A stretch of 64,000 nucleotides of DNA from Viridibacillus arenosi (GTDB lineage Bacteria > Bacillota > Bacilli > Bacillales_A > Planococcaceae), in NCBI RefSeq assembly GCF_001955655.1, contig NZ_MSPW01000004.1, positions 248,001-312,000 on the forward strand. The letters run 5' to 3'. The notes under the pieces were generated by a model. That model was not told the origin of the DNA and did no database searches. It worked only from the letters and a program-made list of their open reading frames with translations. The position numbers and the translations under genes are program-made. This document shows positions 53,732-62,541 of this stretch, one piece after another; position 1 is the first letter of the stretch, and each line of letters starts with the position of its first letter.

Positions 53732-54220
53732 TTAATCTTCAATTAGCTTACTAAAGTTAATACGCTTGTTCAGTGCTAGCATAATCGGAATACCAAGTCC
53801 CATCACAACTAATTCACCGACAGCAACTGTTAGCCAAGTATATAGAAACGGTAGCTGGAATGCGAGATTCAATTCGATGGCAATTAAGAACATCGTAAAT
53901 GTAAATACAAGTGTACCGAAAATCATTTGCTTAACATGTCCTTTAATAAAACGTTTCGCAAAGATTGTGATGCTTAAGGCTAAGACAGATTGACCAAGGC
54001 CAAAGATTAAATCATACATACCAAGTGGTGAAAATAGATTTGTAATCAATACACCGATCACGATACCTACAAAAAATTTCTTGTTGAAGACAACAAGATG
54101 ATTGAACACTTCAGCAATACGGAACTGTATAGCACCGAATGCGAGTGGGGCAATTAGCATAGACACAGCTATATAAAGCGCTGCGATAATTCCGCTAGTA
54201 GCCAAAGATTTTACTTTCAT
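53732..54220 (-). CDS. queT: QueT-type queuosine precursor transporter (ECF S component)
   Basis: 162 residues with about five transmembrane helices. GAIQFRIAEVFNHLVVFNKKF and NLFSPLGMYDLIFG are typical of QueT (PF06177), the substrate-binding subunit that works with a shared ECF energizing module to import a queuosine precursor such as preQ1. GGGGGA is 8 nt before the ATG and forms the end of a preQ1 riboswitch, which supports the substrate strongly. Confidence 0.94.
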   Translation of the reverse strand: MKVKSLATSGIIAALYIAVSMLIAPLAFGAIQFRIAEVFNHLVVFNKKFFVGIVIGVLITNLFSPLGMYDLIFGLGQSVLALSITIFAKRFIKGHVKQMIFGTLVFTFTMFLIAIELNLAFQLPFLYTWLTVAVGELVVMGLGIPIMLALNKRINFSKLIED

Positions 54221-54231
54221 TATTCATTTCC

Positions 54232-54267
54232 CCCTAGTTTTTTTTCGTGGGATGGTTACGAACCACG
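54232..54267 (-). promoter_or_regulatory. preQ1-I riboswitch controlling queT translation
   Basis: On the minus strand CGTGG and CCACG form P1, enclosing TTCGTAACCATC, followed by an A8 tail and CTAGG, which matches the class I preQ1 aptamer base for base in layout. The tail runs into GGGGGA, the queT ribosome site, so ligand binding should hide it. About 36 nt. Confidence 0.9.
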
Positions 54268-54384
54268 TTATAAAAAGTCTACACTACACCCTATCATAGC
54301 GAATTTAAATTGTACATGTATAAATTAACCTTTCACTACAACTTTTATATTCAAATTTAAGCTAAGTAAATCAATAAAAAAAAC

Positions 54385-54434
54385 AATAGATTCCATATTT
54401 TTCGGATACCTATTGTAGAATTTTTTTCATGAAT
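54385..54434 (-). terminator. Orphan terminator-like hairpin
   Basis: ACAATAG and CTATTGT with an inner TTCC/GGA(T) stem, followed by T8 on the minus strand. No minus-strand gene lies upstream before 64 kb, so the transcript it would end is unknown. Confidence 0.45.
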
Positions 54435-54502
54435 CAAGATGTAAATTGTTTATAACCCTCTAAAAACAATGGGGATTTTAAAGAGACGTTCTCCACAATG
54501 AC

Positions 54503-54604
54503 ATGGCTAAATGGAAAATTCAAAGTCGTTTATTATGTATTTTAAGTTTTATGCCATTACTTATTATTGGCCACTTCAACATCTATAATACCCAAAAATT
54601 ATGA
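54503..54604 (+). pseudogene. Vestigial N-terminus of a membrane sensor protein
   Basis: ATG 54503 opens 33 codons: MAKWKIQSRLL, a hydrophobic stretch ILSFMPLLIIGHF, then NIYNTQKL and TGA 54602. This looks like the first transmembrane segment of a chemotaxis or sensor protein, with nothing after it. There is no ribosome site. Likely a gene remnant. Confidence 0.4.
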
Positions 54605-54675
54605 TGAAAGAATGAAAAGGGTGGATGTATCTTCCTTTTATATCCTACTATTCTATAGTATAGTAGTGGTGATAT

Positions 54676-54690
54676 TGATAATCATTATCA
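54676..54690 (+). promoter_or_regulatory. Fur box upstream of the btr-like gene
   Basis: TGATAATCATTATCA, a perfect 7-1-7 Fur palindrome, 74 nt before the regulator start. Confidence 0.92.
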
Positions 54691-54763
54691 TCATTGTCAT
54701 GTAAGTTGTTAATGAAGGAAATAGGTAAGTTTTCTTTTACTAGTAAAGCATAGGAGGAACAGT

Positions 54764-56371
54764 TTGTTGATCAAAAGTGGAAAATACATAAAGTTAATCA
54801 ATGTTCTAAAAGATATAAAAATAACAGAAATAAAGCCTAAGAATGTATTGATATTTAATACTATTAAGTCACCTACTCTCATTTTAGTAGTAAAAGGAGA
54901 AGCTGAAGCAAACTTAAATGAGTTACAGTCTTCAATAGTGGAGGGGAATCTTATTAGCATACATCCTGGATCTCTTCTACGTTTAAAAAATAGTTTATCT
55001 GATGATGTTTTTGAATATTATCAAATGACACTAGAGCAATATGAATTGACCAGTATTTTGGACAGTGAATTAAAATATCATCTTCAATATAATAATCTAC
55101 CTCAAAATGGATTTCTAACAGAAAAACTCCCTCATAGAGCTTTTATGATTATGAAAGAATTAATGGATTGTTTTTCGTCAATGGAAGAGGATGATCGAAT
55201 TCATTATTTATTAAAAGAATTCTTAGAGCTCTACTTTTCTACAGATACTAGATATCCGAGTACAGTATTTAGCTCTACTTGTGCTTATATAGACGAGCAT
55301 TTTCATGAAAAGATAACGCGTACTTTTATAGCTGAAATGATTGGTTATAATCCACGCTATTTTTCGGCATTTTTCAAAAAACAAATGGGTTGGAATTTTT
55401 CTGATTATTTGGCATACGTAAGGGTGAATAAAGCAAAGGAATATTTACTTACTAGCGATTCGCCCTTAAACGATATTGCTTATAAAGTTGGATATGCTGA
55501 TGGTAGTTCGCTTAGTAAAAAATTTAAAAGTTTGGTAGGCATGTCACCAAGTGATTTTCGATTAAAACGTAAGCCAGAGAGAATTATAGCGTTACAATTT
55601 TTAGGAGATATGCTTGCGTTAGGAATTAAACCAATAGCATCTACAGCTGAAGTCTTAAATGATTCGCAACTTCTACAAGCTGAGTTAAACGGTGTTATTG
55701 ATGTAGGAAAAGTCCCTTTAGATGAACTCGCTGCAGATTTAATCATTGTCCCAACTTATTACTATTATGCTAACCCGGAAAGGATAGGGCAAATGGAGAA
55801 AATTGCACCTGTTTTGATGGTTAATTGGGGAAACAGTGATTTACTAAAGGAGTTACGTTTTTTTGGAGAGCTTCTTGGGAGAGAGAAACAGGCAGAGGAT
55901 TGGATAATAGCATTTAAAGAAAAGGTGCAGCAGTCTAAACGAAGAATTGAACAGGTAAAAAAACAAAATGAAACAGTAGCATTATATGAGTTTTGGGACG
56001 ATCAATACATAAGAATATGGGATCGAACAGCTAGAGCGGCCTATAATTTGTACGACATGCTTGAATTAGCAGCACCAGAACGAGTTCAGAGAGAAGTGTT
56101 GGATGCTCAAAACCATTTAGTGATTCCAGAGGATCGTTTACCAGAATATGCAGCAGATCATATGTTTATCATTGCATGTGAAAAAAGTGGATATTTGCAT
56201 AGAGTGAAAAAAACAATAGAAAATCACCCCATTTGGAGTTCAATCCCTGCTGTTCAAAAACAGCAGATTTATTTTTTGAAGCAAGAAGAATTTAGATTTT
56301 GTGAAGCATATGCATTGGAAAAACAATTAGAGATTCAAGTGAGACACTTGTTAAAGGAAAAAGAGGACTGA
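54764..56371 (+). CDS. btr: Btr-like AraC regulator fused to a siderophore-binding domain
   Basis: 535 residues: an N-terminal cupin-like region (about 1-150), an AraC double HTH (about 165-270; ITRTFIAEMIGYNPRYFSAFFK and NDIAYKVGYADGSSLSKKFK), and a C-terminal periplasmic-binding-type domain (about 270-535; PERIIALQFLGDMLALGIKP). The same fusion occurs in B. subtilis Btr (about 529 residues), which binds Fe-bacillibactin in the cytoplasm and activates its uptake genes. The ligand here is unknown. TTG 54764 is 6 nt and TTG 54767 9 nt from GGAGG; either may be the start. A Fur box precedes it. Confidence 0.9.
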   Translation: MLIKSGKYIKLINVLKDIKITEIKPKNVLIFNTIKSPTLILVVKGEAEANLNELQSSIVEGNLISIHPGSLLRLKNSLSDDVFEYYQMTLEQYELTSILDSELKYHLQYNNLPQNGFLTEKLPHRAFMIMKELMDCFSSMEEDDRIHYLLKEFLELYFSTDTRYPSTVFSSTCAYIDEHFHEKITRTFIAEMIGYNPRYFSAFFKKQMGWNFSDYLAYVRVNKAKEYLLTSDSPLNDIAYKVGYADGSSLSKKFKSLVGMSPSDFRLKRKPERIIALQFLGDMLALGIKPIASTAEVLNDSQLLQAELNGVIDVGKVPLDELAADLIIVPTYYYYANPERIGQMEKIAPVLMVNWGNSDLLKELRFFGELLGREKQAEDWIIAFKEKVQQSKRRIEQVKKQNETVALYEFWDDQYIRIWDRTARAAYNLYDMLELAAPERVQREVLDAQNHLVIPEDRLPEYAADHMFIIACEKSGYLHRVKKTIENHPIWSSIPAVQKQQIYFLKQEEFRFCEAYALEKQLEIQVRHLLKEKED

Positions 56372-56437
56372 CTATCTAACATATGAAAATACTGACTTAT
56401 TGACATCGACTATAAATATGTAAACTGATATCCTAAA

Positions 56438-56458
56438 TGAGAATGATAATCATTAACA
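56438..56458 (+). promoter_or_regulatory. Overlapping double Fur box
   Basis: TGATAATCATTAACA (56444-56458, 14/15 match) overlaps TGAGAATGATAATCA (56438-56452, 13/15) with a 6-bp shift, the usual arrangement for two Fur dimers. It ends 11 nt before the start codon of the first binding-protein gene. Confidence 0.88.
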
Positions 56459-56469
56459 GGAGGATAAAG

Positions 56470-57429
56470 ATGTTAAAAAATAAATCAATTTTCTTGTTTT
56501 GTTTACTATTAATCATGTTTTCAATTGTTATGGTTGCGTGTAACAAAACCGAAGATAGTACAAGTAAACAACAAAATAATGAGAATAAAGAGGAAAAGGT
56601 AACAAGGGTTGTAAAAACTATACATGGAGATATTGAAATACCATCCAAACCAAAAAGAATCGTTGTAGATGGCTATTTACCAACCTTGCTTTTATTAGAT
56701 GAAAAACCAGTAGGAGCAACTGATTCGGATCTTGAAAATATCCATATTCAAAATTTAGTCACCGGAATTGACAGTATCGGGGAAAACTCTAAAGAAAAAA
56801 TATTAGAGTTGAATCCAGATTTAATAATAAGTGCCAACTCTGAAAATAGCGCGTTTGAAGATTTTTCGAAGATAGCACCTACAATAATAATTCCTTATGA
56901 AACTTACAAAGATGCTCATGAGGAAGTAACAGCATTTGGAGAAATGCTTGGAAAGGAAAAGCAAGCACAAGAATGGCTTGCTTCATTTGATACAAAAATT
57001 GAAGAACAGCGAGAGAAAATTAAAAAAGTAATAAGTGCCAATGAAACTGTTTCAATCTTTGGTGCTTATAATAAGGACTTCTACATATACGGAGATGGTA
57101 TTTATAGGGGTGGACAGGCAATATACAAGCAACTTCAACTCACACCACCTGAAAAAATAAAAAAAGAACTGATCGATACAGGCGATACATTTAAACAAAT
57201 ATCGTTTGAGGCTTTAAATGATTATGCAGGTGACTATATCTTTTTGGATCAATCATATGGTGGCAAATTGGACAAGAAAAATAGTATGTGGAATTCAATG
57301 GATGCAGTAAAAAACGACCGAGTTTTTGATCTTGATCCTAAGAGATTTTGGCCATATGACCCTATCTCAGTATTAGCTCAGTCTGAAGAAATAGCTGATT
57401 TACTAGTATCGAAGAATCAGGAAAAGTAA
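56470..57429 (+). CDS. Fe3+-siderophore-binding lipoprotein 1
   Basis: 319 residues: lipoprotein signal with lipobox MVACN, then a class III binding-protein fold starting HGDIEIPSKPKRIVVDGYLP and continuing ATDSDLEN. It belongs to the FeuA/FpuA/YxeB-type group that passes ferric siderophores to FecCD permeases. The frame opens upstream at 56437, but GGAGGATAAAG leads to ATG 56470. It is downstream of a double Fur box. Confidence 0.92.
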   Translation: MLKNKSIFLFCLLLIMFSIVMVACNKTEDSTSKQQNNENKEEKVTRVVKTIHGDIEIPSKPKRIVVDGYLPTLLLLDEKPVGATDSDLENIHIQNLVTGIDSIGENSKEKILELNPDLIISANSENSAFEDFSKIAPTIIIPYETYKDAHEEVTAFGEMLGKEKQAQEWLASFDTKIEEQREKIKKVISANETVSIFGAYNKDFYIYGDGIYRGGQAIYKQLQLTPPEKIKKELIDTGDTFKQISFEALNDYAGDYIFLDQSYGGKLDKKNSMWNSMDAVKNDRVFDLDPKRFWPYDPISVLAQSEEIADLLVSKNQEK

Positions 57430-57452
57430 GACAATATTAATTTTATTTCCAT

Positions 57453-57506
57453 TGATGAGAGGCTTTGCCTGGAGCAGTTTGATATAGTGGAGTCTCTCTT
57501 TTTATC
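57453..57506 (+). terminator. Weak terminator-like hairpin
   Basis: AGAGGCT pairs imperfectly with AGTCTCT across a 35-nt loop, followed by CTTTTTATC. Support is weak. Confidence 0.35.
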
Positions 57507-57617
57507 TCAATAGCTAATAAGAGTTCATTTGAATTTTCGTGTTCGTTATCATATCCATTGAACAATATATGGATTTGGCATAAAGAAAAATATTGCTGAG
57601 TAGGGGTGTATTTAACA

Positions 57618-59333
57618 ATGTTAAAGCGATTTTTTTCCTATTATAAACCGTATAAAGGTTTGTTTATATTGGATTTTTCTTGCGCAATCATTGCAGCGTT
57701 ATTGGAGCTTGCTTTTCCATTAGCCGTAAATCGCGTAGTAGATGATTTATTGCCATCAGGAAATTTGGCGTTTATCTTATGGGCGTGTGTCGGATTATTT
57801 GCAATTTATATCGTCAGTTCAGCCCTTCACTATGTAGTTACTTACTGGGGACATAAGCTTGGTGTGAATATTGAAACAGATATGCGTAAGGAGTTATTTA
57901 CACATATTCAAAAGCAACCATTTAGATTTTTTGATAACAATAAAACAGGTCATTTAGTTTCACGGATGACAAATGATTTAATGGATATCGGAGAAATTGC
58001 CCATCATGGGCCAGAAGATTTGTTTATAGCACTGATGACATTAACGGGTGCGTTTGGTTTAATGCTATCAATTAATTGGAAATTAGCTATTCTGACATTT
58101 ATCATCATTCCACTGATCATCTATTTATCATTGTACTTTAGCCGGAAAATGTCTCGGGCATTCGATCGAATGTTTGCTGATATAGCTGACTTCAATGCAA
58201 GAGTAGAAAATAATGTGAGTGGTATGCGAGTGGTACAGGCTTTTACAAATGAAGATCATGAAATTGCTCAGTTCACAGAAAATAACAGTCGCTTTCGTAA
58301 TACAAAATTGATTGCTTATAGAATAATGGCTTGGAATTCATCTATTAGTTACATTCTTATGAAAGTTGTTTCCATTTTTGTTCTATTATGTGGAACTTGG
58401 TTTGTTATACAAGGGAATATGTCATATGGAGAGTTTATCGCCTTTGTACTTCTGTCAAATGTATTTCTTCAGCCGATTCAACAAATAAATTCAGTAATTG
58501 AAATGTATCCAAAGGGTATTGCTGGTTTTAGACGTTACTTAGATTTACTTGAAACAGAACCGGAGATTGCAGATGCTTCAGAAGCAGAAGATGTCACACA
58601 ACTACAAGGGAATATTAACTATCAAAATGTATCATTTGGTTATGAAAATAAAGAAAATGTGCTAGAGAAGATTAATTTATCAATCCGTGCAGGTGAAACG
58701 GTAGCACTTGTAGGTCCATCTGGTGCAGGTAAAACAACGATTTGTAGCTTACTACCTCGTTTTTACGATGTCAAAAACGGCAAAATTACGATTGATGACA
58801 TTGATACGAAGAAAATGACTTTAGAATCTCTTCGATCGCATATAGGGGTAGTTCAGCAAGATGTTTTCCTTTTTGATGGAACGATTCGTGAAAATATTGC
58901 CTATGGTAAATTAGGAGCTTCAGAAGAGGAAATTTGGGAGGCGGCCAAAAAAGCACAGCTTGAAGATATTATCCTTTCCCAATCAAATGGACTAGACACA
59001 ATGATTGGTGAAAGAGGGGCCAAGCTATCTGGAGGGCAAAAGCAACGTCTTTCAATTGCTCGTATGTTTCTGAAAAATCCATCTATTCTTATTTTGGATG
59101 AAGCCACTTCTGCACTTGATACAGAGACAGAAATCGCTATTCAGAAAGCTCTAGCCAATCTATCGAAAGGACGTACAACGCTTGTTATTGCCCATCGTCT
59201 AGCAACGATAAAAAATGCTGATCGTATTATTGTTGTAACGGAAGAGGGTATCAAGGAACAAGGGAATCATAGTGAATTATTGGAGATGAAAGGTGCATAC
59301 AGCAGACTCCATGAAGCACAATTTGGCTATTAA
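57618..59333 (+). CDS. ABC exporter (fused membrane and ATPase domains) in the iron locus
   Basis: 571 residues: a six-helix exporter domain (about 1-315) and an ATPase with GPSGAGKTT, LSGGQKQR, LILDEATSALD (catalytic Glu present) and IAHR. All catalytic motifs are intact, so it can act as a homodimer, unlike the pair at 7-10.6 kb. Placed between siderophore-binding genes, it may export a siderophore or remove it after iron release, but no siderophore synthesis genes are in the window. The frame opens at GTG 57606; AGGGGTG favours ATG 57618. Confidence 0.9.
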   Translation: MLKRFFSYYKPYKGLFILDFSCAIIAALLELAFPLAVNRVVDDLLPSGNLAFILWACVGLFAIYIVSSALHYVVTYWGHKLGVNIETDMRKELFTHIQKQPFRFFDNNKTGHLVSRMTNDLMDIGEIAHHGPEDLFIALMTLTGAFGLMLSINWKLAILTFIIIPLIIYLSLYFSRKMSRAFDRMFADIADFNARVENNVSGMRVVQAFTNEDHEIAQFTENNSRFRNTKLIAYRIMAWNSSISYILMKVVSIFVLLCGTWFVIQGNMSYGEFIAFVLLSNVFLQPIQQINSVIEMYPKGIAGFRRYLDLLETEPEIADASEAEDVTQLQGNINYQNVSFGYENKENVLEKINLSIRAGETVALVGPSGAGKTTICSLLPRFYDVKNGKITIDDIDTKKMTLESLRSHIGVVQQDVFLFDGTIRENIAYGKLGASEEEIWEAAKKAQLEDIILSQSNGLDTMIGERGAKLSGGQKQRLSIARMFLKNPSILILDEATSALDTETEIAIQKALANLSKGRTTLVIAHRLATIKNADRIIVVTEEGIKEQGNHSELLEMKGAYSRLHEAQFGY

Positions 59334-59403
59334 AATTGAAATAATATGTAGGCGATATAGTAAATACAAACTTAGAATTACGCGGATAGAGGGGAATATT
59401 ATA

Positions 59404-60387
59404 ATGTTCAATAAATTGAACTTAAAGGTAATTTTGCTGATGGTACTTAGTTTGATGCTTATTTTAACAGGATGTGGAGCGACTAAGAGTAATAAAGCAC
59501 AAGAAGAACAAAAAAATGAAAACGTACAAGCTGAAACGGGAACTCGTACGATTACTGACGATATCGGTCGTAAAGTTGAAGTGCCAAATAAGCCTGAACG
59601 AATAGTGACGGATTGGTATTTAGGACAATTGCTAGCACTTGATGTCATGCCAGTAGGAGCTGTTATGGCAAACCTGGATTATGCAGCATATTTGAAAGAC
59701 TATTATAAAGAAGATGCAATTGAAAATATTGGTGATGGTGAAGCGTCTTTAGAAAAAGTTATGGAATTAAATCCTGATTTAATTATTACATGGGATAAAG
59801 AAGCAGTTGAAAAATACGAAAAAATAGCTCCAACAATTGTTTTTTCAGATACTAATTATAAATCTATTCACGAAGAAATCAAAGCAATGGGGGAATACCT
59901 TGGACGTACAGATAAAGCGGAGCAATTTCTTGGAGATTTTGATAAACGTATTGCAGTAGCTAAAGAAAAAATTAACAAAGTAATCAGCAAAGATTCTACC
60001 TTTACTATTTTCGATTTAGGGAAAAAGAACCTTTCAGTTATTGCTCCGAACGGTGTTGTTGGAGGACGAGCATTATATGAAACATTAGGAATGACACCTC
60101 CACCAAAAGTAAAAGAGTTGTTTGATACGAAAGAAGCGGATGGCAGCCGTTACGAAATATCATATGAAGTTGTAAATGACTATGTAGGAGATTATGTAAT
60201 AGAGATGAACTACTTTAATAAGGGCGGTTCATTACCAGCGACATGGACAAATCTTGATGCAGTTAAAAAGGGAGAAGTAATTAGTTTAGCGCCCGAATAT
60301 TATTTCGCTTCTGATCCCGTTTCAGTACTGCACCAAGCTGAAGATTTAGCAACTAAAATTGAGAAATTAACTAAGGAAAAAAAATAG
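59404..60387 (+). CDS. Fe3+-siderophore-binding lipoprotein 2
   Basis: 327 residues. Signal with lipobox LTGCG, then DDIGRKVEVPNKPERIVTDWYL and the binding-protein fold. The frame extends far upstream into the exporter gene, but GAGGGG before ATG 59404 and the signal peptide set the start. It lies 70 nt after the exporter gene with no terminator between, so the two are likely cotranscribed. Confidence 0.92.
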   Translation: MFNKLNLKVILLMVLSLMLILTGCGATKSNKAQEEQKNENVQAETGTRTITDDIGRKVEVPNKPERIVTDWYLGQLLALDVMPVGAVMANLDYAAYLKDYYKEDAIENIGDGEASLEKVMELNPDLIITWDKEAVEKYEKIAPTIVFSDTNYKSIHEEIKAMGEYLGRTDKAEQFLGDFDKRIAVAKEKINKVISKDSTFTIFDLGKKNLSVIAPNGVVGGRALYETLGMTPPPKVKELFDTKEADGSRYEISYEVVNDYVGDYVIEMNYFNKGGSLPATWTNLDAVKKGEVISLAPEYYFASDPVSVLHQAEDLATKIEKLTKEKK

Positions 60388-60510
60388 TGTAGTAGTAAAT
60401 AATCTCAATTATAAAAAGAAAATTATATTTTATATCGCTAGAATTTAGTGTTTGATAGAGTTTGCATTATTAAGTAACTAACAGGATGTAATAGACAAGG
60501 GGATATTAAT

Positions 60511-61491
60511 TTGTATATACAACAATACCGCAATCGAAATTGGAAATTAGGAATAGTAGTAACCCTATTTGTATTAATGGTTTTAGCCCTATCTGCTTGT
60601 AGTAGTACAAATAATGATAAAACAGTAGAAGATACAACTAAGAGTTCAGATGTTAAAGAGAGTAAAACAACAAAAACAATAAGTACAATAAATGGAGAAA
60701 TAGAGATTCCTACACAACCAAAACGCATTGTGGCAGAAGAATATTTAGGTAGTTTAATCGCTCTAGATGTTATTCCTGTTGGAGCACCCGAATTGACACT
60801 TAAAAACTATTATTTCAAAGATAAATTAAAAGGTGTTTCTGATACAGGAGTTTATGGGAAACCATCTGCAGAAAACATACTAGCAATGAATCCTGATCTA
60901 ATTATTACCGGGAACAATGAAAGCTACAAGATTTTAAGCAAAATTGCCCCTACAATTGTTATTCCTTATGGTGATTTAAAAAATGCTCACGAGGAGTTAA
61001 CTTATTTTGGGGAGCTATTAAATAAGGAAGATGAAGCAAAAGTTTGGTTAGAAAAATACGACCAACAGATTGCAGATGCTAAAGCCAAGGTAGACGCAGC
61101 TATTAAAGAAGATAGCAGCTTCTCAATTATGGAAGACGCAGGAAAGGTGACATATGTGTACGGTGACAATTTTGGTCGTGGCGGCCAGGCAGTCTATCAA
61201 GCTTTTGGAAGGAAACCTCCAAAGAGTATTGCTGAAGAAATTATGAAGAAGCAATGGGCAGAGCTTTCAGAGGAAATGATACCAGAATACGCTGGTGACT
61301 ATATTATCATGACTTCCAACGGTCGAACAGTTGAAGATTTTAAGAAAGATCCAATTTGGGGCAGTTTGGAAGCGGTTAAGAACGACCGTCTATATATTTG
61401 GCCAGAAGAACGCTCTTGGTATTATGATCCCATTGCAACACTTGCACAAGTTCAAGAACTGACTAATTGGCTTACTAATCTTAAACAATAG
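60511..61491 (+). CDS. Fe3+-siderophore-binding lipoprotein 3
   Basis: 326 residues. Signal with lipobox LSACS (Cys about residue 30), then NGEIEIPTQPKRIVAEEYLG and GVSDTGVYGKPSAENILAMN. It is the third paralogue in the locus and closest to the first in layout (RGGQAVYQAFGRKPPKSI compared with RGGQAIYKQLQLTPPEKI). The start is TTG 60511 after AAGGGGAT. No Fur box was found directly upstream. Confidence 0.91.
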   Translation: MYIQQYRNRNWKLGIVVTLFVLMVLALSACSSTNNDKTVEDTTKSSDVKESKTTKTISTINGEIEIPTQPKRIVAEEYLGSLIALDVIPVGAPELTLKNYYFKDKLKGVSDTGVYGKPSAENILAMNPDLIITGNNESYKILSKIAPTIVIPYGDLKNAHEELTYFGELLNKEDEAKVWLEKYDQQIADAKAKVDAAIKEDSSFSIMEDAGKVTYVYGDNFGRGGQAVYQAFGRKPPKSIAEEIMKKQWAELSEEMIPEYAGDYIIMTSNGRTVEDFKKDPIWGSLEAVKNDRLYIWPEERSWYYDPIATLAQVQELTNWLTNLKQ

Positions 61492-61610
61492 AAAAGGGTG
61501 GTCCCTGCCTACTTAATGGTGAGGGAACATCTTTCTTTTTATAGAAAACTTTTAAATTGATCATTATTCAGTAGTAGTTCGACAGGAATGTTTAAGCTAA
61601 CGGAAAAATG

Positions 61611-61668
61611 TTGTAAATATTTTCAACATACTTTATACTGAAATAAATGACAATGATAATCATTATCA
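61611..61668 (+). promoter_or_regulatory. Promoter with double Fur box before the fecE-type gene
   Basis: TTGTAA (61611-61616), 17 bp, TATACT (61634-61639), then TGACAATGATAATCA (61648-61662) overlapping the perfect TGATAATCATTATCA (61654-61668) with a 6-bp shift. Fur bound over the start region would block the importer operon when iron is plentiful. Confidence 0.9.
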
Positions 61669-61708
61669 ATTGAATTGTCATAAGGCAAAGGAAGGATGAT
61701 AAAAAAAT

Positions 61709-62524
61709 ATGTCAGTTCTTACTGTTGATCATGTGGCAGTTGGGTATACAAACACTGTAATTATAGAAGAGTTAAGTGCCGCAATTCCTGAAAAAAAAAT
61801 TACGACCATTATTGGTCCAAATGGATGTGGTAAATCAACGCTCTTAAAAGCAATTGCAAGGGTTTTAAAGACACAAAAGGGTGCAATTTTTCTAGATGGG
61901 CGTGCAATTCAACAAGTTTCCACAAAAGAAATTGCAAAGAAAATGGCAATCTTGCCACAAAGCGCCGAAGCACCATCAGGACTTACAATATTTGAATTAG
62001 TCTCATACGGCCGATTTCCACACCAAAGAGGCTTTGGTACATTAAGAAAAGAAGATTTACAACATATTCATTGGGCAATTGAGGTCACTGGACTAGGTGA
62101 GCTAAGAGATCGCCCCGTAGAAGCGTTATCAGGAGGACAACGACAGCGCGTATGGATTGCAATGGCCCTTGCACAAGATACGGAAATTTTAATATTGGAT
62201 GAACCAACAACGTATTTGGACTTAGCCCATCAACTTGATATTCTCTTATTGCTTAAAAAGTTAAACGAAGAGGAAGGGAAAACGATTGTAATGGTACTGC
62301 ATGATTTGAATCATGCATCACGTTTCTCGCATTATATGATTGCGATGAAGGACGGTAAGATTATTACAGAGGGAAAACCGGAAAAAGTAATGAAAAGTGA
62401 AAATTTAAAAGCAGTTTTTGATATTAATGCAATATTAATGACATGTCCTTTTAGCCAGAATCCAATTTGCTTATCTTATCAATTGAATAAAGAAACGGAA
62501 TGCTTATTGCAAACTGTTGAATAA
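61709..62524 (+). CDS. Siderophore ABC importer ATPase (FecE/FhuC type)
   Basis: 271 residues. Walker A GPNGCGKST, signature LSGGQRQRVWIAMAL, Walker B LILDEPTTYLD, switch HDL. The PTTYLDL and QRVWIAMAL stretches are typical of ferric siderophore importers. It is followed after 17 nt by the permease genes. The ATG has an AAGGAAGGATG-type site. Confidence 0.95.
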   Translation: MSVLTVDHVAVGYTNTVIIEELSAAIPEKKITTIIGPNGCGKSTLLKAIARVLKTQKGAIFLDGRAIQQVSTKEIAKKMAILPQSAEAPSGLTIFELVSYGRFPHQRGFGTLRKEDLQHIHWAIEVTGLGELRDRPVEALSGGQRQRVWIAMALAQDTEILILDEPTTYLDLAHQLDILLLLKKLNEEEGKTIVMVLHDLNHASRFSHYMIAMKDGKIITEGKPEKVMKSENLKAVFDINAILMTCPFSQNPICLSYQLNKETECLLQTVE

Positions 62525-62541
62525 AAGTAAGGAGAAAGAAG

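Noticed and set aside
57540-57617. Fur box before the exporter gene
   Set aside because: GTTATCATATCCATTG matches the palindrome too poorly to support a site.
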